A stretch of DNA of 31,672 nucleotides from Phosphoribacter sp044220725 (GCA_044220725.1 JBGAQN010000019.1:1-31672), one strand, 5' to 3'; numbered from the stretch's first letter, positions 1-8,424 are shown. Notes: a model not told the origin generated them from the letters alone. Numbers and translations: made by a program.

Positions 1-2
1 AC

Positions 3-692
3 GCACTCCCCGCCGGGGTCGGCTGGCTCGCTGGTCCCGGCGGAGCTCGGCTCCCGGAGGAGTTAACCGACCTGAGCGACGTCCTCGTCGTCGCTCACGA
101 GTGGCTCGACGTCGTGCCGTGCGTCATCGGCCAACTGGACAACTCAGGAGTCGTCCGCGAGGTGCTCGTCGACCCCGAGACCGGCGATGAGGCGCTCGGC
201 GACCCGGTGGTGGGCCCCGATCTGGCGTGGCAGCAACGGTTCTGGCCGCTCGCCCAGGAGGGTGATCGGGTGGAGATCGGTCGCGCACGTGACCTTGCCT
301 GGGCCGACCTGCTCTCCCGGGTATGCCGTGGGGCCGCCATCGCGATCGACTCCGGTCACGTCGTGGCGACCCGACCGCGACACGGGAGCCTGGCGGCCTC
401 CAGGGGGGATGAAGCGGTGCGACCGGTGCCCGATGGCAGCTGCGACCTCTCGGCCCAGGTGGCCGTCGACTCCCTGAACCACGACGAGATCCACACTCAG
501 ACAACGGCGTTCGAGTCGTTCGGGGTGTGGGCCCCGATGCCAGACCCGGCGCTGGCGCGGTGCGATGAGGCGGCATACCGACGGCGGTTGCGACGCGCCA
601 CCTCGGCGGCCAAACTGACCGACCCGGCCGGGCACGGGGCGTTCCGCTGGGTGGTCGTCCGTCAAGCCGGAGCGATCACGAGCCGCTCGTAG
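3..692 (+). CDS. MidA/COG1565-like SAM-dependent methyltransferase, C-terminal part
   Basis: Only the 3' part is present; the frame is already open at base 3 and runs to TAG at 690-692. The sequence VVAHEWLDVVPC (about residues 28-39 of this fragment) resembles the NE(F/W)xDxxP motif of the MidA/NDUFAF7 class of Rossmann methyltransferases, and GAAIAIDSGH followed by a Pro/Val-Pro-Asp-Gly-Ser-Cys-Asp stretch is typical of actinobacterial COG1565 proteins. In mitochondria the homologue methylates an arginine of a complex I subunit; the bacterial substrate is not known from this sequence. The last 31 bp overlap the 3' end of the P450 gene on the other strand. Family assignment is fairly safe; the substrate is not predicted. 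Confidence 0.75.
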   Translation, partial: ALPAGVGWLAGPGGARLPEELTDLSDVLVVAHEWLDVVPCVIGQLDNSGVVREVLVDPETGDEALGDPVVGPDLAWQQRFWPLAQEGDRVEIGRARDLAWADLLSRVCRGAAIAIDSGHVVATRPRHGSLAASRGDEAVRPVPDGSCDLSAQVAVDSLNHDEIHTQTTAFESFGVWAPMPDPALARCDEAAYRRRLRRATSAAKLTDPAGHGAFRWVVVRQAGAITSRS

Positions 693-1867
693 CCACGCAG
701 GACGAAGGTCGGCCGTCGCACGGCCTCGACCACCTGCAGCCTCGGCCACCGTCCCAGCAACACGCCCGCGGAGGTGGCCAGTTCGAGCCGGGCCAACGGC
801 GCACCTACACAGAAATGGATCCCGGCACCGAAGGCCAGGTGCGGGTTCGGGTCGCGGTCGGGCCGGAAGGCGTCCGGGTCGGCAAAGACGGCGGGGTCGC
901 GGTTGGCCGCGCCGAGCAGGGCGGCGATCTTCTGCCCGGCCCGGATCGGGACCCCCTCGATGACCGTGTCGTGGGTCGCGGTGCGCTCGAACAAGTGCAG
1001 CGGAGAGTCGTGGCGCAGCATCTCCTCGACCAGGAGCACCGGGTCATCGAAGTCCCCTCCGGCTGCGAGAAGCGACGCCAGCCCATTGCCGAAACCGTTG
1101 ACGCTGGCCTCGTGCCCCGCGTTGAGCAGGAGGACGGCCGTCGCCACGAGCTCGCGAGGCGACAGCCGGTCGGTCCCGTCCCGAGCCGCGACGAGGTCGG
1201 ACAGCAGATCCTCGCCCGGGCGCCGGGCGCGGTCGGCGGCCAGCTCTTCCACGTATGCCGCGAACTCACGGCTGGCGCGCTGCGCCTCGGCTTCCTCGTG
1301 GGGTGTGTGGGTCACCTCGTACATCTTCACGATGGCCTGGGACCACGGGCGCAGCAGGTGCCGATCGGCCTGGGGGACGCCGAGCAACTCGGCGATGACG
1401 AGCACCGGCAGTGGCTCGGCCAGCCCCTCGATGACATCGACGGAGCCTGTCTCGGAGACCGTTGCAGCGCAGTCCTGCACGAGTGCCTCGGCACGTTCTT
1501 CGATGCGAGGAGCTAGTCGTTGGACGTGGCCGCGGCCGAAGGCGCCCGCGATCAGCCGCCGCAGCCGAGTGTGCTTCGGCGGCTCGCTGTCCAGGATCGA
1601 GTCGGCGTGCAGCCAATTGAACGTCTCCCAATCGCCCGCCGGCGAGCGGCGCTTGAAGATCCGCCCCAGCGCCCGGTCTCGTAGGACGGCGTTACACGCC
1701 GCGTGGCTCGAGGCGAGGTACATGCCCAAGGCGGCGTGCCAGCCGACCGGCGCGGTCGCGCGACACGCAGCGAGGGCGGCATACGGGTCGGCGACCACCC
1801 GCGGGTCGGTGAGATCCAGGTGGTGCGCCACATCGGGTGCGGCGGGCGAAAAGTCCAGATCACTCAC
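662..1867 (-). CDS. Cytochrome P450 monooxygenase
   Basis: This is a soluble bacterial-type P450 of 401 aa if it starts at GTG 1867. The I-helix has LLNAGHEAS (AGxE[T/S] oxygen-activation motif), the K-helix has EEMLRHDSP (ExxR), and the haem loop FGAGIHFCVG carries the axial cysteine at about Cys353. Such enzymes take electrons from ferredoxin/ferredoxin reductase and hydroxylate small organic substrates; no redox partner gene lies nearby, so the substrate is unknown. I prefer GTG 1867 because TACGGT (a TAnnnT -10 box) lies 7 nt upstream, as expected for a leaderless mRNA. GTG 1876 and ATG 1915 are in-frame alternatives without a clear ribosome site. It is divergent from the lipoprotein gene and converges on the methyltransferase with a 31-bp overlap. 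Confidence 0.9.
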   Translation of the reverse strand: MSDLDFSPAAPDVAHHLDLTDPRVVADPYAALAACRATAPVGWHAALGMYLASSHAACNAVLRDRALGRIFKRRSPAGDWETFNWLHADSILDSEPPKHTRLRRLIAGAFGRGHVQRLAPRIEERAEALVQDCAATVSETGSVDVIEGLAEPLPVLVIAELLGVPQADRHLLRPWSQAIVKMYEVTHTPHEEAEAQRASREFAAYVEELAADRARRPGEDLLSDLVAARDGTDRLSPRELVATAVLLLNAGHEASVNGFGNGLASLLAAGGDFDDPVLLVEEMLRHDSPLHLFERTATHDTVIEGVPIRAGQKIAALLGAANRDPAVFADPDAFRPDRDPNPHLAFGAGIHFCVGAPLARLELATSAGVLLGRWPRLQVVEAVRRPTFVLRGYERLVIAPA

Positions 1868-1874
1868 GCGCGTC

Positions 1875-1880
1875 ACCGTA
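1875..1880 (-). promoter_or_regulatory. Probable -10 box of a leaderless P450 promoter
   Basis: On the minus strand TACGGT is followed by 7 nt and then GTG (1867). The same TAnnnT-N6-8-start spacing occurs before capA, tmk and the GalT-like gene in this window. No convincing -35 hexamer is seen. Confidence 0.4.
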
Positions 1881-1913
1881 ATGCTTCTGTTCGGCTGCGG
1901 CACACTGACGACC

Positions 1914-2603
1914 ATGCTGTCAGTTCTCGGGGGACTGGCGCTTCGGGGCACAAGGGGGGACCCTGGGGCGCTGAGTCATCCGTCCGTCGCGTCACCACGC
2001 TCGGTCGCCTCACCACGCTCGGTCGCGTCAGCACGCTCGGTCGCGTCAGCACGCTCGGTCGCCTCACCACGATCGGCGTCGCCAAGGCTGCGGATCGGGG
2101 CGGTCACCGGCGTCCTTGTCTTGGGGCTGACAGGCTGCACATCCAGTGACTTCGCCAGCGCCTCGCTCAGCACCGTCACCCCCGCAGCGACGTCGGTCGC
2201 CACACCGACCAAGGCCAAGGCCCGACCAGCCGCCAGCACCACAGGGCCGACGACCAGCACTCTCGGCCCGCTCCCGAAGGTCCTGTCCAGCTCGGCGTCT
2301 CCCGTCGACGCCAACGTCATCACAGCACTCGGCGATCTGCCCGCCGCCTTCGGATGCCCCAAGGTGCCCGAGCCGATCGTCGTGCGGGGGACAGAGGGCC
2401 GCCCTGCCCACATCGTCTGCCGCAGTGCCCTCGCGGGGGAGGCCCTGTTCCTGTGGTACGTAGCCGACGCCGACGCGAAGTTTCGGGCGGTTGCCGCGGC
2501 CATGGACCGGGCTCGCTATGTCCATGCGGGCGAGCGGTGGGTCGCAGGCGGGATGGTCGACCCGACGATGGGCACCGTCGGCGGTCAGGTGTTCAAGAGG
2601 TAG
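1914..2603 (+). CDS. Secreted lipoprotein with N-terminal hexapeptide repeats, unknown function
   Basis: The C-terminal two thirds look like a genuine small extracytoplasmic domain; I do not recognise the family. A hydrophobic stretch GAVTGVLVLGLTGC ends in a lipobox (LTGC) with Cys at about residue 75, followed by a Ser/Thr/Ala/Pro-rich linker and a domain with two cysteines (FGCP, IVCR). The oddity is the start. No ATG, GTG or TTG lies in frame between ATG 1914 and the lipobox, so the lipobox can only be used if about 58 residues precede the hydrophobic core. Those residues include five copies of an SVAS[P/A]R-type hexapeptide encoded by an 18-bp tandem repeat. ATG 1881 is an alternative start. 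Neither start has a Shine-Dalgarno; CACACT lies 7 nt before ATG 1914. The stop is TAG 2601-2603. Confidence 0.65.
   Translation: MLSVLGGLALRGTRGDPGALSHPSVASPRSVASPRSVASARSVASARSVASPRSASPRLRIGAVTGVLVLGLTGCTSSDFASASLSTVTPAATSVATPTKAKARPAASTTGPTTSTLGPLPKVLSSSASPVDANVITALGDLPAAFGCPKVPEPIVVRGTEGRPAHIVCRSALAGEALFLWYVADADAKFRAVAAAMDRARYVHAGERWVAGGMVDPTMGTVGGQVFKR
1987..2076 (+). repeat. Five tandem copies of an 18-bp unit in the lipoprotein N-terminus
   Basis: Units are 1987-2004, 2005-2022, 2023-2040, 2041-2058 and 2059-2076. The consensus is TCGC[G/C]TCA[C/G]CACGCTCGG; the last unit has GATCGG. The 18-bp period keeps frame, and the changes are synonymous (GCC/GCG, CGC/CGA) or Pro/Ala. Confidence 0.9.
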
Positions 2604-2643
2604 CCACCCGCGCCCGGTGCCAGCCCGGATCGGGGGGGTCGGC

Positions 2644-3138
2644 TTAGGCCGGTGACGCATCTCCTGCGCTCGACGCCCGGCCACCCGGATCCCCGGTCTC
2701 GGGCGGGTCGATCCGACAGATTCGTTGCGCCACAAGGCCGCCGACGACGAGCACCACCGCAGCCCCGGCATGCCCGAGCAGGAGCCACAGTCGGGCACGC
2801 TGGCTGTCGATGTCGAGGTCCGGCACGATGAGCAGGCATTGGGCGGCATACCAGCCGAGCAACCCGGCCCCCGTGAGCGCCGCCGCCTGCGCGAGGACCA
2901 GCGCCCGTGCGGCACGCAAGGCGCTGCCCGGCTCGATGACCCGTCGCTCCCGCAGCCGCTTCACTGGCAGGGCAGCGAAGAAGACCCCGGCGGCCATGAA
3001 GAGCAGCACGAGGACACCGGCCCAACCGGGGTTGGGGACGTTCCCGCCGGTCAGCCGGAGCAGAACCAGCCCGAGCAAGGTCACCACCGCGGCGACAAGA
3101 ACCAACTGGCGCAGCCGCACGCCGCCCGAGCTCACCAT
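2644..3138 (-). CDS. DUF3180 family integral membrane protein
   Basis: A 164-aa protein with four predicted membrane segments: LVLVAAVVTLLGLVLL near residue 12, GVLVLLFMAAGVFFAAL near 42, LAQAAALTGAGLLGWYAAQC near 82, and LLGHAGAAVVLVVGGLVAQ near 125. It matches the actinobacterial DUF3180 family by size, topology and position immediately after folK. Function is unknown. ATG 3138 overlaps the folB-folK stop (3132-3134); GTG 3135, three bases further in, makes the GTGA overlap seen elsewhere in this operon. Either start implies translational coupling. It converges on the lipoprotein gene with a 40-bp gap that holds no clear terminator. Confidence 0.85.
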   Translation of the reverse strand: MVSSGGVRLRQLVLVAAVVTLLGLVLLRLTGGNVPNPGWAGVLVLLFMAAGVFFAALPVKRLRERRVIEPGSALRAARALVLAQAAALTGAGLLGWYAAQCLLIVPDLDIDSQRARLWLLLGHAGAAVVLVVGGLVAQRICRIDPPETGDPGGRASSAGDASPA

Positions 3139-4025
3139 GCCGGCCCCCAGCTCGGGCCGCGCCGAATCCCCGCGGGCCCGAGCTCGGCGAGCACGTCGGC
3201 GACCCGACGAACCGGGTGGGACACGGTCGGCCCAAGCCGCAAGGTCGCGGCCGAGTCGAGCTGCGCCCATGGGGCGAGGACGAAATTGCGCTCGTGCGCC
3301 CGAGGGTGCGGAAGCAGCAGGGCGGCCGTGTCCGACAGCCGCTCTCGATCACTTCCAGGCACACCGAACTGGACCAAGTCCAGATCCAGTGTCCTTGCTC
3401 CCCAGCGGATCTCGCGGGTTCGGCCGTTCTGGTGCTCGATCGCGTGCAGGGCGCGCAGCAGCGCCGACGGCGAGCCGGCGAAGGTCGCCAGGACCACCCC
3501 GTTGAGGTATGCCGGTTGGTCCGGTCCCCCGAACGGGTCGGACTCGATGAGGTCGGACACTCCGGTCAAGGTCAGCCGCGGCACGTCGGCCAGCTGCTCA
3601 ACAGCTTCCGTGAGGGTCGCCACCCGGTCCCCGACGTTGGAGCCGAGAGCGATGACCACGCGGGTGCCACGCTCGCGCCGGATCTCGACCCGGACGTCGC
3701 TCACCGGCACTCCAACCGGGGCTTGGGGCTTGTGCACGACGACCTCGACGGCATCGACCGACTCGTCGCCCAAAATGTCCGACGCAATGACCTCGGCGAG
3801 CGCCTCGATCAGGTCGAATGGTTCGCCAGTGATGCGCCGGACGACGGCGGTGGCCACCTCGCCGTAGTGAACCGTGTCTCGCAGGTCATCGGAGCGTCCC
3901 GGCCGACGCAGATCACGTTCGATGGCGACATCGACGAGGAAGTCCTGACCGTCGCGACGTTCGTGCTCGAAAACTCCGTGGTGGCCGATCCCGTGGATGC
4001 CCTGGACGACGATACGGTCAGTCAC
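3132..4025 (-). CDS. folB-folK: Bifunctional dihydroneopterin aldolase / HPPK (FolB-FolK fusion)
   Basis: One 297-aa reading frame carries two consecutive folate enzymes. Residues 1-120 are dihydroneopterin aldolase (IVVQGIHGIGHHGVFEHER with the family Glu, and VVVHKPQAP with the catalytic Lys near 101). From about 123 it is 6-hydroxymethyl-7,8-dihydropterin pyrophosphokinase (VIALGSNVGDR, then RWGARTLDLDLV, the RWxxRxxDxD magnesium/ATP motif). It would convert dihydroneopterin to hydroxymethyl-dihydropterin and then pyrophosphorylate it for FolP. The start is GTG 4025, whose GTGA overlaps the folP stop. There is no stop or internal start with a good ribosome site between the domains, so a true fusion is likely. 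Confidence 0.93.
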   Translation of the reverse strand: MTDRIVVQGIHGIGHHGVFEHERRDGQDFLVDVAIERDLRRPGRSDDLRDTVHYGEVATAVVRRITGEPFDLIEALAEVIASDILGDESVDAVEVVVHKPQAPVGVPVSDVRVEIRRERGTRVVIALGSNVGDRVATLTEAVEQLADVPRLTLTGVSDLIESDPFGGPDQPAYLNGVVLATFAGSPSALLRALHAIEHQNGRTREIRWGARTLDLDLVQFGVPGSDRERLSDTAALLLPHPRAHERNFVLAPWAQLDSAATLRLGPTVSHPVRRVADVLAELGPAGIRRGPSWGPAW

Positions 4026-4981
4026 CCCGCACCTCCGGCGGACCACCCTGCACCTCCGGAGGACCACGCTGCACCATCGGCGGGCCCCTGGGACGCCGAG
4101 ACGGTCGCCTCCACGACGTCTAGAGCGTCGCGGGTGGACCGGACATCGTGGACCCGGACTGCCCAGAGCCCAGCGAGCGCCGCCAACACCGACGTGGCCG
4201 CTGTCGCGGCGTCCCGCTGCTGCGGCGTGCGCGGCGGCGTCCCGTCGGGTCGGCCCACCCTGCCGAGAAAGGCCTTGCGGGAGGCCCCCAGCAGCAGCGG
4301 GCAGCCGAGATCGGTCAGGCGTTCCAGGGCGCCAAGCAGCGCCCAATTGTGGTCGGCCAGTTTGGCGAACCCGAGCCCGGGGTCCAGGACGAGGTGGCGC
4401 CTCGGGATGCCCGCGGCCAGGGCGGCGTCCCGACGCTCGCCGAGTTCACGGCATACCTCCTGGACGACGTCCGCGTATGCCGCGCGGTCCTGCATGTCCG
4501 CGCTGTGCCCCCGCCAGTGCATAGCCACGAAGGGGACCCCTTGGCCGGCGGCCAACGGCAACATTGCCGGGTCGGCCAGGCCGCCGCTGACGTCATTGAT
4601 GAGAACGGCCCCGGCGTCCAGAGCTGCCTCGGCAACCTCGGCACGCATCGTGTCCACCGACACTCGGGCACCCGCTGCCGAAAGGGCCGCCACCACGGGG
4701 ACGACGCGGCGCAACTCCTCTGTGACAGTAGGGCGCTGAGCTCCGGGTCGGGTCGACTCGCCACCGACGTCGAGCAGGTCAGCCCCGTCGGCGAGCAACG
4801 CCAGTCCGTGGGCCACGGCCGCGGCCGGCTCGAACCACTGTCCCCCGTCGCTGAACGAATCGGGCGTGACATTGACGACGCCCATGATGAGCGTCCGTCG
4901 TCCGTCGGAAAACGGCCCCGCCGTATGCCGCGCGCGCGCTCCCGGATGGGGCGCACCCGACGCCTCGTACCCGGGAGTCAC
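4022..4981 (-). CDS. folP: Dihydropteroate synthase
   Basis: DHPS condenses hydroxymethyl-dihydropterin pyrophosphate with p-aminobenzoate; it is the sulfonamide target. Visible family motifs in order are MGVVNVTPDSFSDGG, DVGGESTRPGA, DVSGGL, DPGLGFAK and GASRKAFLG, covering both pterin- and pABA-binding loops. The start is GTG 4981, which overlaps the folE stop as GTGA, giving 319 aa. Longer readings upstream lie over folE and lack homology. An Ala/Gly/Ser-rich tail of about 25 residues follows the barrel and overlaps the folB-folK GTG by 4 nt. Confidence 0.95.
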   Translation of the reverse strand: MTPGYEASGAPHPGARARHTAGPFSDGRRTLIMGVVNVTPDSFSDGGQWFEPAAAVAHGLALLADGADLLDVGGESTRPGAQRPTVTEELRRVVPVVAALSAAGARVSVDTMRAEVAEAALDAGAVLINDVSGGLADPAMLPLAAGQGVPFVAMHWRGHSADMQDRAAYADVVQEVCRELGERRDAALAAGIPRRHLVLDPGLGFAKLADHNWALLGALERLTDLGCPLLLGASRKAFLGRVGRPDGTPPRTPQQRDAATAATSVLAALAGLWAVRVHDVRSTRDALDVVEATVSASQGPADGAAWSSGGAGWSAGGAG

Positions 4982-5550
4982 CGCTTCCCGCCGAGCAGCA
5001 ACGCCATGGCCTCGGCGCGGGTTGCAGCGCTGCGCAGTTGGCCGCGGACAGCCGAGGTGATCGTGCGAGACCCCGGCTTCTTGACCCCCCGCATCGACAT
5101 GCACAGGTGCTCGCACTCGATGACGACGATGCAGCCCTGGACCCCGAGATGGTCCACTAAGGCATCGGCCACCTGGGTGGTCAGCCGTTCCTGCACCTGG
5201 GGTCGCTTGGCGAAAACGTCGACGAGCCGGGCGATTTTGGACAGTCCGGTGACCTTGCCGTCCTTGGCCGGGATATACCCAACGTGAGCCATCCCGTGGA
5301 AGGGCACGAGATGGTGCTCACAGGTGCTGTAGACCTCGATATCTCGCACGAGGATCAACTCGTCGTGGTCGATATCGAAGGTCGTCGCCAGGACGTCCTG
5401 CGGGTTCTGATCCAACCCGGCGAACATCTCGCTATAGGCACGGGACACCCGGGCCGGGGTCTGGCGCAACCCTTCCCGATCGGGGTCCTCACCGATGGCC
5501 AGCAACAACTCGCGAACCGCGGCCTGCGCGCGGGCGTGGTCGACCGGCAT
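4978..5550 (-). CDS. folE: GTP cyclohydrolase I
   Basis: The 190-aa FolE opens the folate pathway, converting GTP to 7,8-dihydroneopterin triphosphate. Zinc ligands are visible at Cys77 and His80 (STCEHHLVPFHG) and Cys150 (CEHLCMSMRGV), so this is the zinc-dependent FolE1 type. ATG 5550 lies 5 nt after the ftsH stop, so the gene is read with ftsH. The start codon is itself part of a copy of the repeated octamer (GT-ATG-CCG). It is followed by folP through a GTGA overlap. Confidence 0.96.
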   Translation of the reverse strand: MPVDHARAQAAVRELLLAIGEDPDREGLRQTPARVSRAYSEMFAGLDQNPQDVLATTFDIDHDELILVRDIEVYSTCEHHLVPFHGMAHVGYIPAKDGKVTGLSKIARLVDVFAKRPQVQERLTTQVADALVDHLGVQGCIVVIECEHLCMSMRGVKKPGSRTITSAVRGQLRSAATRAEAMALLLGGKR

Positions 5551-5555
5551 ACCGG

Positions 5556-7568
5556 TCAGTGCCCTTGCTGCGCCGCGCCGAGGTCCTGCGGCGCGCTCCC
5601 AGGCGGGGGCATCGACGGGTGGTGACCGTTGCGGGTGGCTGCCGCTTCGGCCGGGGTGAGCACGGGAGGACGATCACTGATCGCTCGGGCGTCGCTGGAC
5701 AGCCACGTGGGGCGCAACGGGCGTTTCACGATGGGGGCAAAGATCTCGGCGAGTTCCTTGGTCCCCAAGGTCTCCTTGTCGAGCAGGTCCAAGACGAGGC
5801 GGTCGAGGATGTCTCGGTTGTCGTTGATGACGTGCCAGGCCTCGTCGTGGGCTTGTTCGATGAGTTTGCGGACCTCTTCGTCGACGACCGCGGCGACGTG
5901 CTCGGAGTAGTCACGTTGGTGACCCATGTCGCGGCCGAGAAAGACCTCGCCGGTGCTCTGGCCCAGCTTGATGGCGCCGATGCGCTCGCTCATGCCGAAC
6001 TCGGTGACCATCTTGCGCGCCAAGGCGGTGGCCTTTTCGATGTCGTTGGACGCCCCGGTCGTCGGGTCGTGGAAGACCATTTCCTCGGCGACCCGGCCGC
6101 CGAGGGCATAGGCGAGCTGGTCGAGGATCTCGTTGCGCGTCGTCGAGTATTTGTCGTCCTGCGGCATGACCATCGTGTATCCCAGGGCCCGCCCGCGCGG
6201 CAGGATGGTCACCTTGGTCACCGGGTCGGTGTGATTCATCGCGGCGGCCACGATGGCATGGCCACCCTCGTGGTATGCCGTGATCTTGCGTTCCTTGGCC
6301 GACATGATCCGGGTTCGCTTCTGCGGACCGGCCACCACACGGTCGATGGCCTCGTCGAGGGCGGCATTGTCGATGAACTGCCGGTTCGACCGGGCAGTGA
6401 GCAGGGCGGCCTCGTTGAGGACGTTGGCCAGGTCGGCGCCGGTGAAGCCGGGGGTGCGCCGAGCGACGGCGAGCAGGTCGACATCGGGGGCCATCGGCTT
6501 GCCCTGGGCATGCACCTGGAGGATTCGGTGGCGACCGATCATGTCCGGCGCTTCGACAGCGATCTGCCGGTCGAACCGCCCGGGACGCAACAACGCCGGG
6601 TCGAGGATGTCGGGTCGGTTGGTGGCCGCGATGAGGATGACGTTGGTCTTGACGTCGAAGCCGTCCATCTCGACGAGCAGTTGGTTGAGGGTCTGCTCGC
6701 GCTCGTCGTGCCCACCACCGAGCCCGGCGCCCCGGTGTCGACCGACCGCGTCGATCTCGTCGACGAAGACAATGGCAGGCGCGTTGGCCTTGGCCTGCTC
6801 GAAGAGGTCGCGCACTCGTGATGCGCCGACACCGACGAACATCTCGACGAAGTCCGACCCCGAGATCGAGTAGAACGGCACGCCCGCCTCGCCGGCGACC
6901 GCCCTGGCCAGCAAGGTCTTGCCAGTGCCCGGTTGGCCGTAGAGCAGGACACCCTTGGGAATCTTGGCGCCCACGGCGAGGAACCGGGCCGGGTCCTGAA
7001 GGAACTCCTTGATCTCGTGCAGTTCTTCGACGGCTTCGTCGGCCCCTGCAACATCGGCGAAGGTCACCTTGGGCATGTCTTTGGTGGCGAGTTTGGCCCG
7101 CGACTTGCCGAACTGCATGACCCGGTTGCCGCCGCCCTGCATCTGCCCCATGAGGAACCAGAACAGCCCGAGGACGATGATCATGGGCAAGACCAGGCTG
7201 AGCATCGAGGCGAACCAGTTTTGGGAGTCGATCTGGTCGGTGAAGCCCTTGCTTGGCGGGTGCTCGTCCAAGGTTTTGACGATCTGCGGTCCGCGGGCCT
7301 GGACATAGAAGGCGTAGACCTTGGTCGCGTCCTTGACCCGCGCGCCGTCGGAGTAGGTGACCCCCTCCTTGAGCACAAGTTCGAGGCGCTCGTTGTTGAC
7401 CACACGCGCCGACTCGACCTTGCCGTCGGTCACGAGTTGCAGAGCCGCCGAGGTGTCCACCCGGGTGTAACCCCCGGAGTCGGAGAAGAACATGAGGAAG
7501 GCGGTCAGGCCCAGAGCCAGGAGAATGAAGATGAGCCACTGGGGGCGGATCGCGCGTTTGGTCGTCAT
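5556..7568 (-). CDS. ftsH: ATP-dependent zinc metalloprotease FtsH
   Basis: A 670-aa membrane-anchored AAA+ protease that degrades misfolded membrane proteins and short-lived regulators. Membrane segments lie at about 11-29 and 118-140 with an extracytoplasmic domain between. The AAA module has Walker A GQPGTGKT (211-218), Walker B IVFVDEID (266-273) and the second region of homology ATNRPDILDPALLRPGR. The protease site is HEGGH (433-437), the form also found in mycobacterial FtsH. A short Pro/Gly/Ala-rich tail follows the protease domain. AGGAGG lies 23 nt from the ATG with a perfect 5-bp hairpin in between, an unusual leader listed separately. hpt-ftsH-folE-folP is a common actinobacterial order. 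Confidence 0.97.
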   Translation of the reverse strand: MTTKRAIRPQWLIFILLALGLTAFLMFFSDSGGYTRVDTSAALQLVTDGKVESARVVNNERLELVLKEGVTYSDGARVKDATKVYAFYVQARGPQIVKTLDEHPPSKGFTDQIDSQNWFASMLSLVLPMIIVLGLFWFLMGQMQGGGNRVMQFGKSRAKLATKDMPKVTFADVAGADEAVEELHEIKEFLQDPARFLAVGAKIPKGVLLYGQPGTGKTLLARAVAGEAGVPFYSISGSDFVEMFVGVGASRVRDLFEQAKANAPAIVFVDEIDAVGRHRGAGLGGGHDEREQTLNQLLVEMDGFDVKTNVILIAATNRPDILDPALLRPGRFDRQIAVEAPDMIGRHRILQVHAQGKPMAPDVDLLAVARRTPGFTGADLANVLNEAALLTARSNRQFIDNAALDEAIDRVVAGPQKRTRIMSAKERKITAYHEGGHAIVAAAMNHTDPVTKVTILPRGRALGYTMVMPQDDKYSTTRNEILDQLAYALGGRVAEEMVFHDPTTGASNDIEKATALARKMVTEFGMSERIGAIKLGQSTGEVFLGRDMGHQRDYSEHVAAVVDEEVRKLIEQAHDEAWHVINDNRDILDRLVLDLLDKETLGTKELAEIFAPIVKRPLRPTWLSSDARAISDRPPVLTPAEAAATRNGHHPSMPPPGSAPQDLGAAQQGH

Positions 7569-7597
7569 GCGTCTACGGGGCGCTGCCCCAGCCTCCT
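7569..7597 (-). promoter_or_regulatory. ftsH leader: hairpin between Shine-Dalgarno and ATG
   Basis: On the minus strand AGGAGG (7592-7597) is followed by CT, the hairpin GGGGC-AGC-GCCCC (7577-7589), eight bases and the ATG. The linear spacing of 23 nt is too long for normal initiation; folding the 13-nt hairpin brings it to about 10. Confidence 0.4.
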
Positions 7598-7754
7598 GGT
7601 CGTCGTGCTGTCACTCGCGGGCCGCGCGGTCGCCTCGGACCGCGCCAACTGCAGGGATTCTCGCAGGTCAACGCCCGGCCCGACGCTGGTGTTCCACGTT
7701 GGGGTATGCCGCCCGCACAGCTCGGCGCTCGGGTCGGGTGCTGCCCCCGCCAGG

Positions 7755-8306
7755 TCAGCTATAGACCGAGGGGGACAAGGTGCCGATGCACCGCAGATTG
7801 CGGTAGTCCTCGGCGTAGTCCAGGCCGTACCCCACGACGAATTCGTTGGGGATGTCGAACCCGAGGTACTTGACCTCGATCGCCACCTTGGCGACCTCGG
7901 GCTTGCGCAAGAGCGCACAGATCTCAAGCGAGGCCGGTTTGCGGGAGCTGAGGTTGGCCATGATCCAGGACAGGGTGAGGCCGGAGTCGATGATGTCCTC
8001 GACGACGAGCACGTGCTTGTCGGTGATGTCGGTGTCGAGGTCCTTGATGATCCGCACGACGCCTGAGGACTTGGTGCCCGAGCCATAACTCGACACGGCC
8101 ATCCAATCCATCCGAACGGTCCCCGGCATGGCCCGCATGAGGTCGGCCATGACCAGGACGGCACCCTTGAGCACGCCAACCAAGAGAAGGTCCTTCCCGG
8201 CGTAGTCCGCCCAAATCTGCTCGGCCAGGTCCTGAAGTCGGGCGAGGATCTGTTCTTCGGTGAGCAGGATCTTGGTGAGGCCCGAACCCATGCTGGCTGC
8301 GTCCAC
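7755..8306 (-). CDS. hpt: Hypoxanthine (guanine) phosphoribosyltransferase
   Basis: A 183-aa purine-salvage enzyme that joins hypoxanthine or guanine to PRPP. It shows LLLVGVLKGAVLVMADL, MAVSSYGSGTKSSG, the PRPP loop VLVVEDIIDSGLTLSW, and the C-terminal FVVGYGLDYAEDYRNL, closely following the mycobacterial Hpt pattern. GTG 8306 is preferred because AGGAGG (8314-8319) is 7 nt upstream; ATG 8291, five codons later, would be too far from it. It is separated from ftsH by 186 bp with no gene and from tilS by a 211-bp region that contains two large hairpins. Confidence 0.95.
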   Translation of the reverse strand: MDAASMGSGLTKILLTEEQILARLQDLAEQIWADYAGKDLLLVGVLKGAVLVMADLMRAMPGTVRMDWMAVSSYGSGTKSSGVVRIIKDLDTDITDKHVLVVEDIIDSGLTLSWIMANLSSRKPASLEICALLRKPEVAKVAIEVKYLGFDIPNEFVVGYGLDYAEDYRNLRCIGTLSPSVYS

Positions 8307-8424
8307 GACGCGCTCCTCCTGGCAGTCACCGGCGCGTTGCGCCGTTCGGTCGCGGTCGGGACCGACCCTATCGAAGCGGATTGTCGACCAATGCCCGTCC
8401 GGGGACGCATTGGGGTCCAAACAC

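Noticed and set aside
774..1913. Extended plus-strand reading upstream of the lipoprotein
   Set aside because: It lies antisense to the P450 gene, which has full catalytic motifs; the composition is Arg/Ser-rich without domains.
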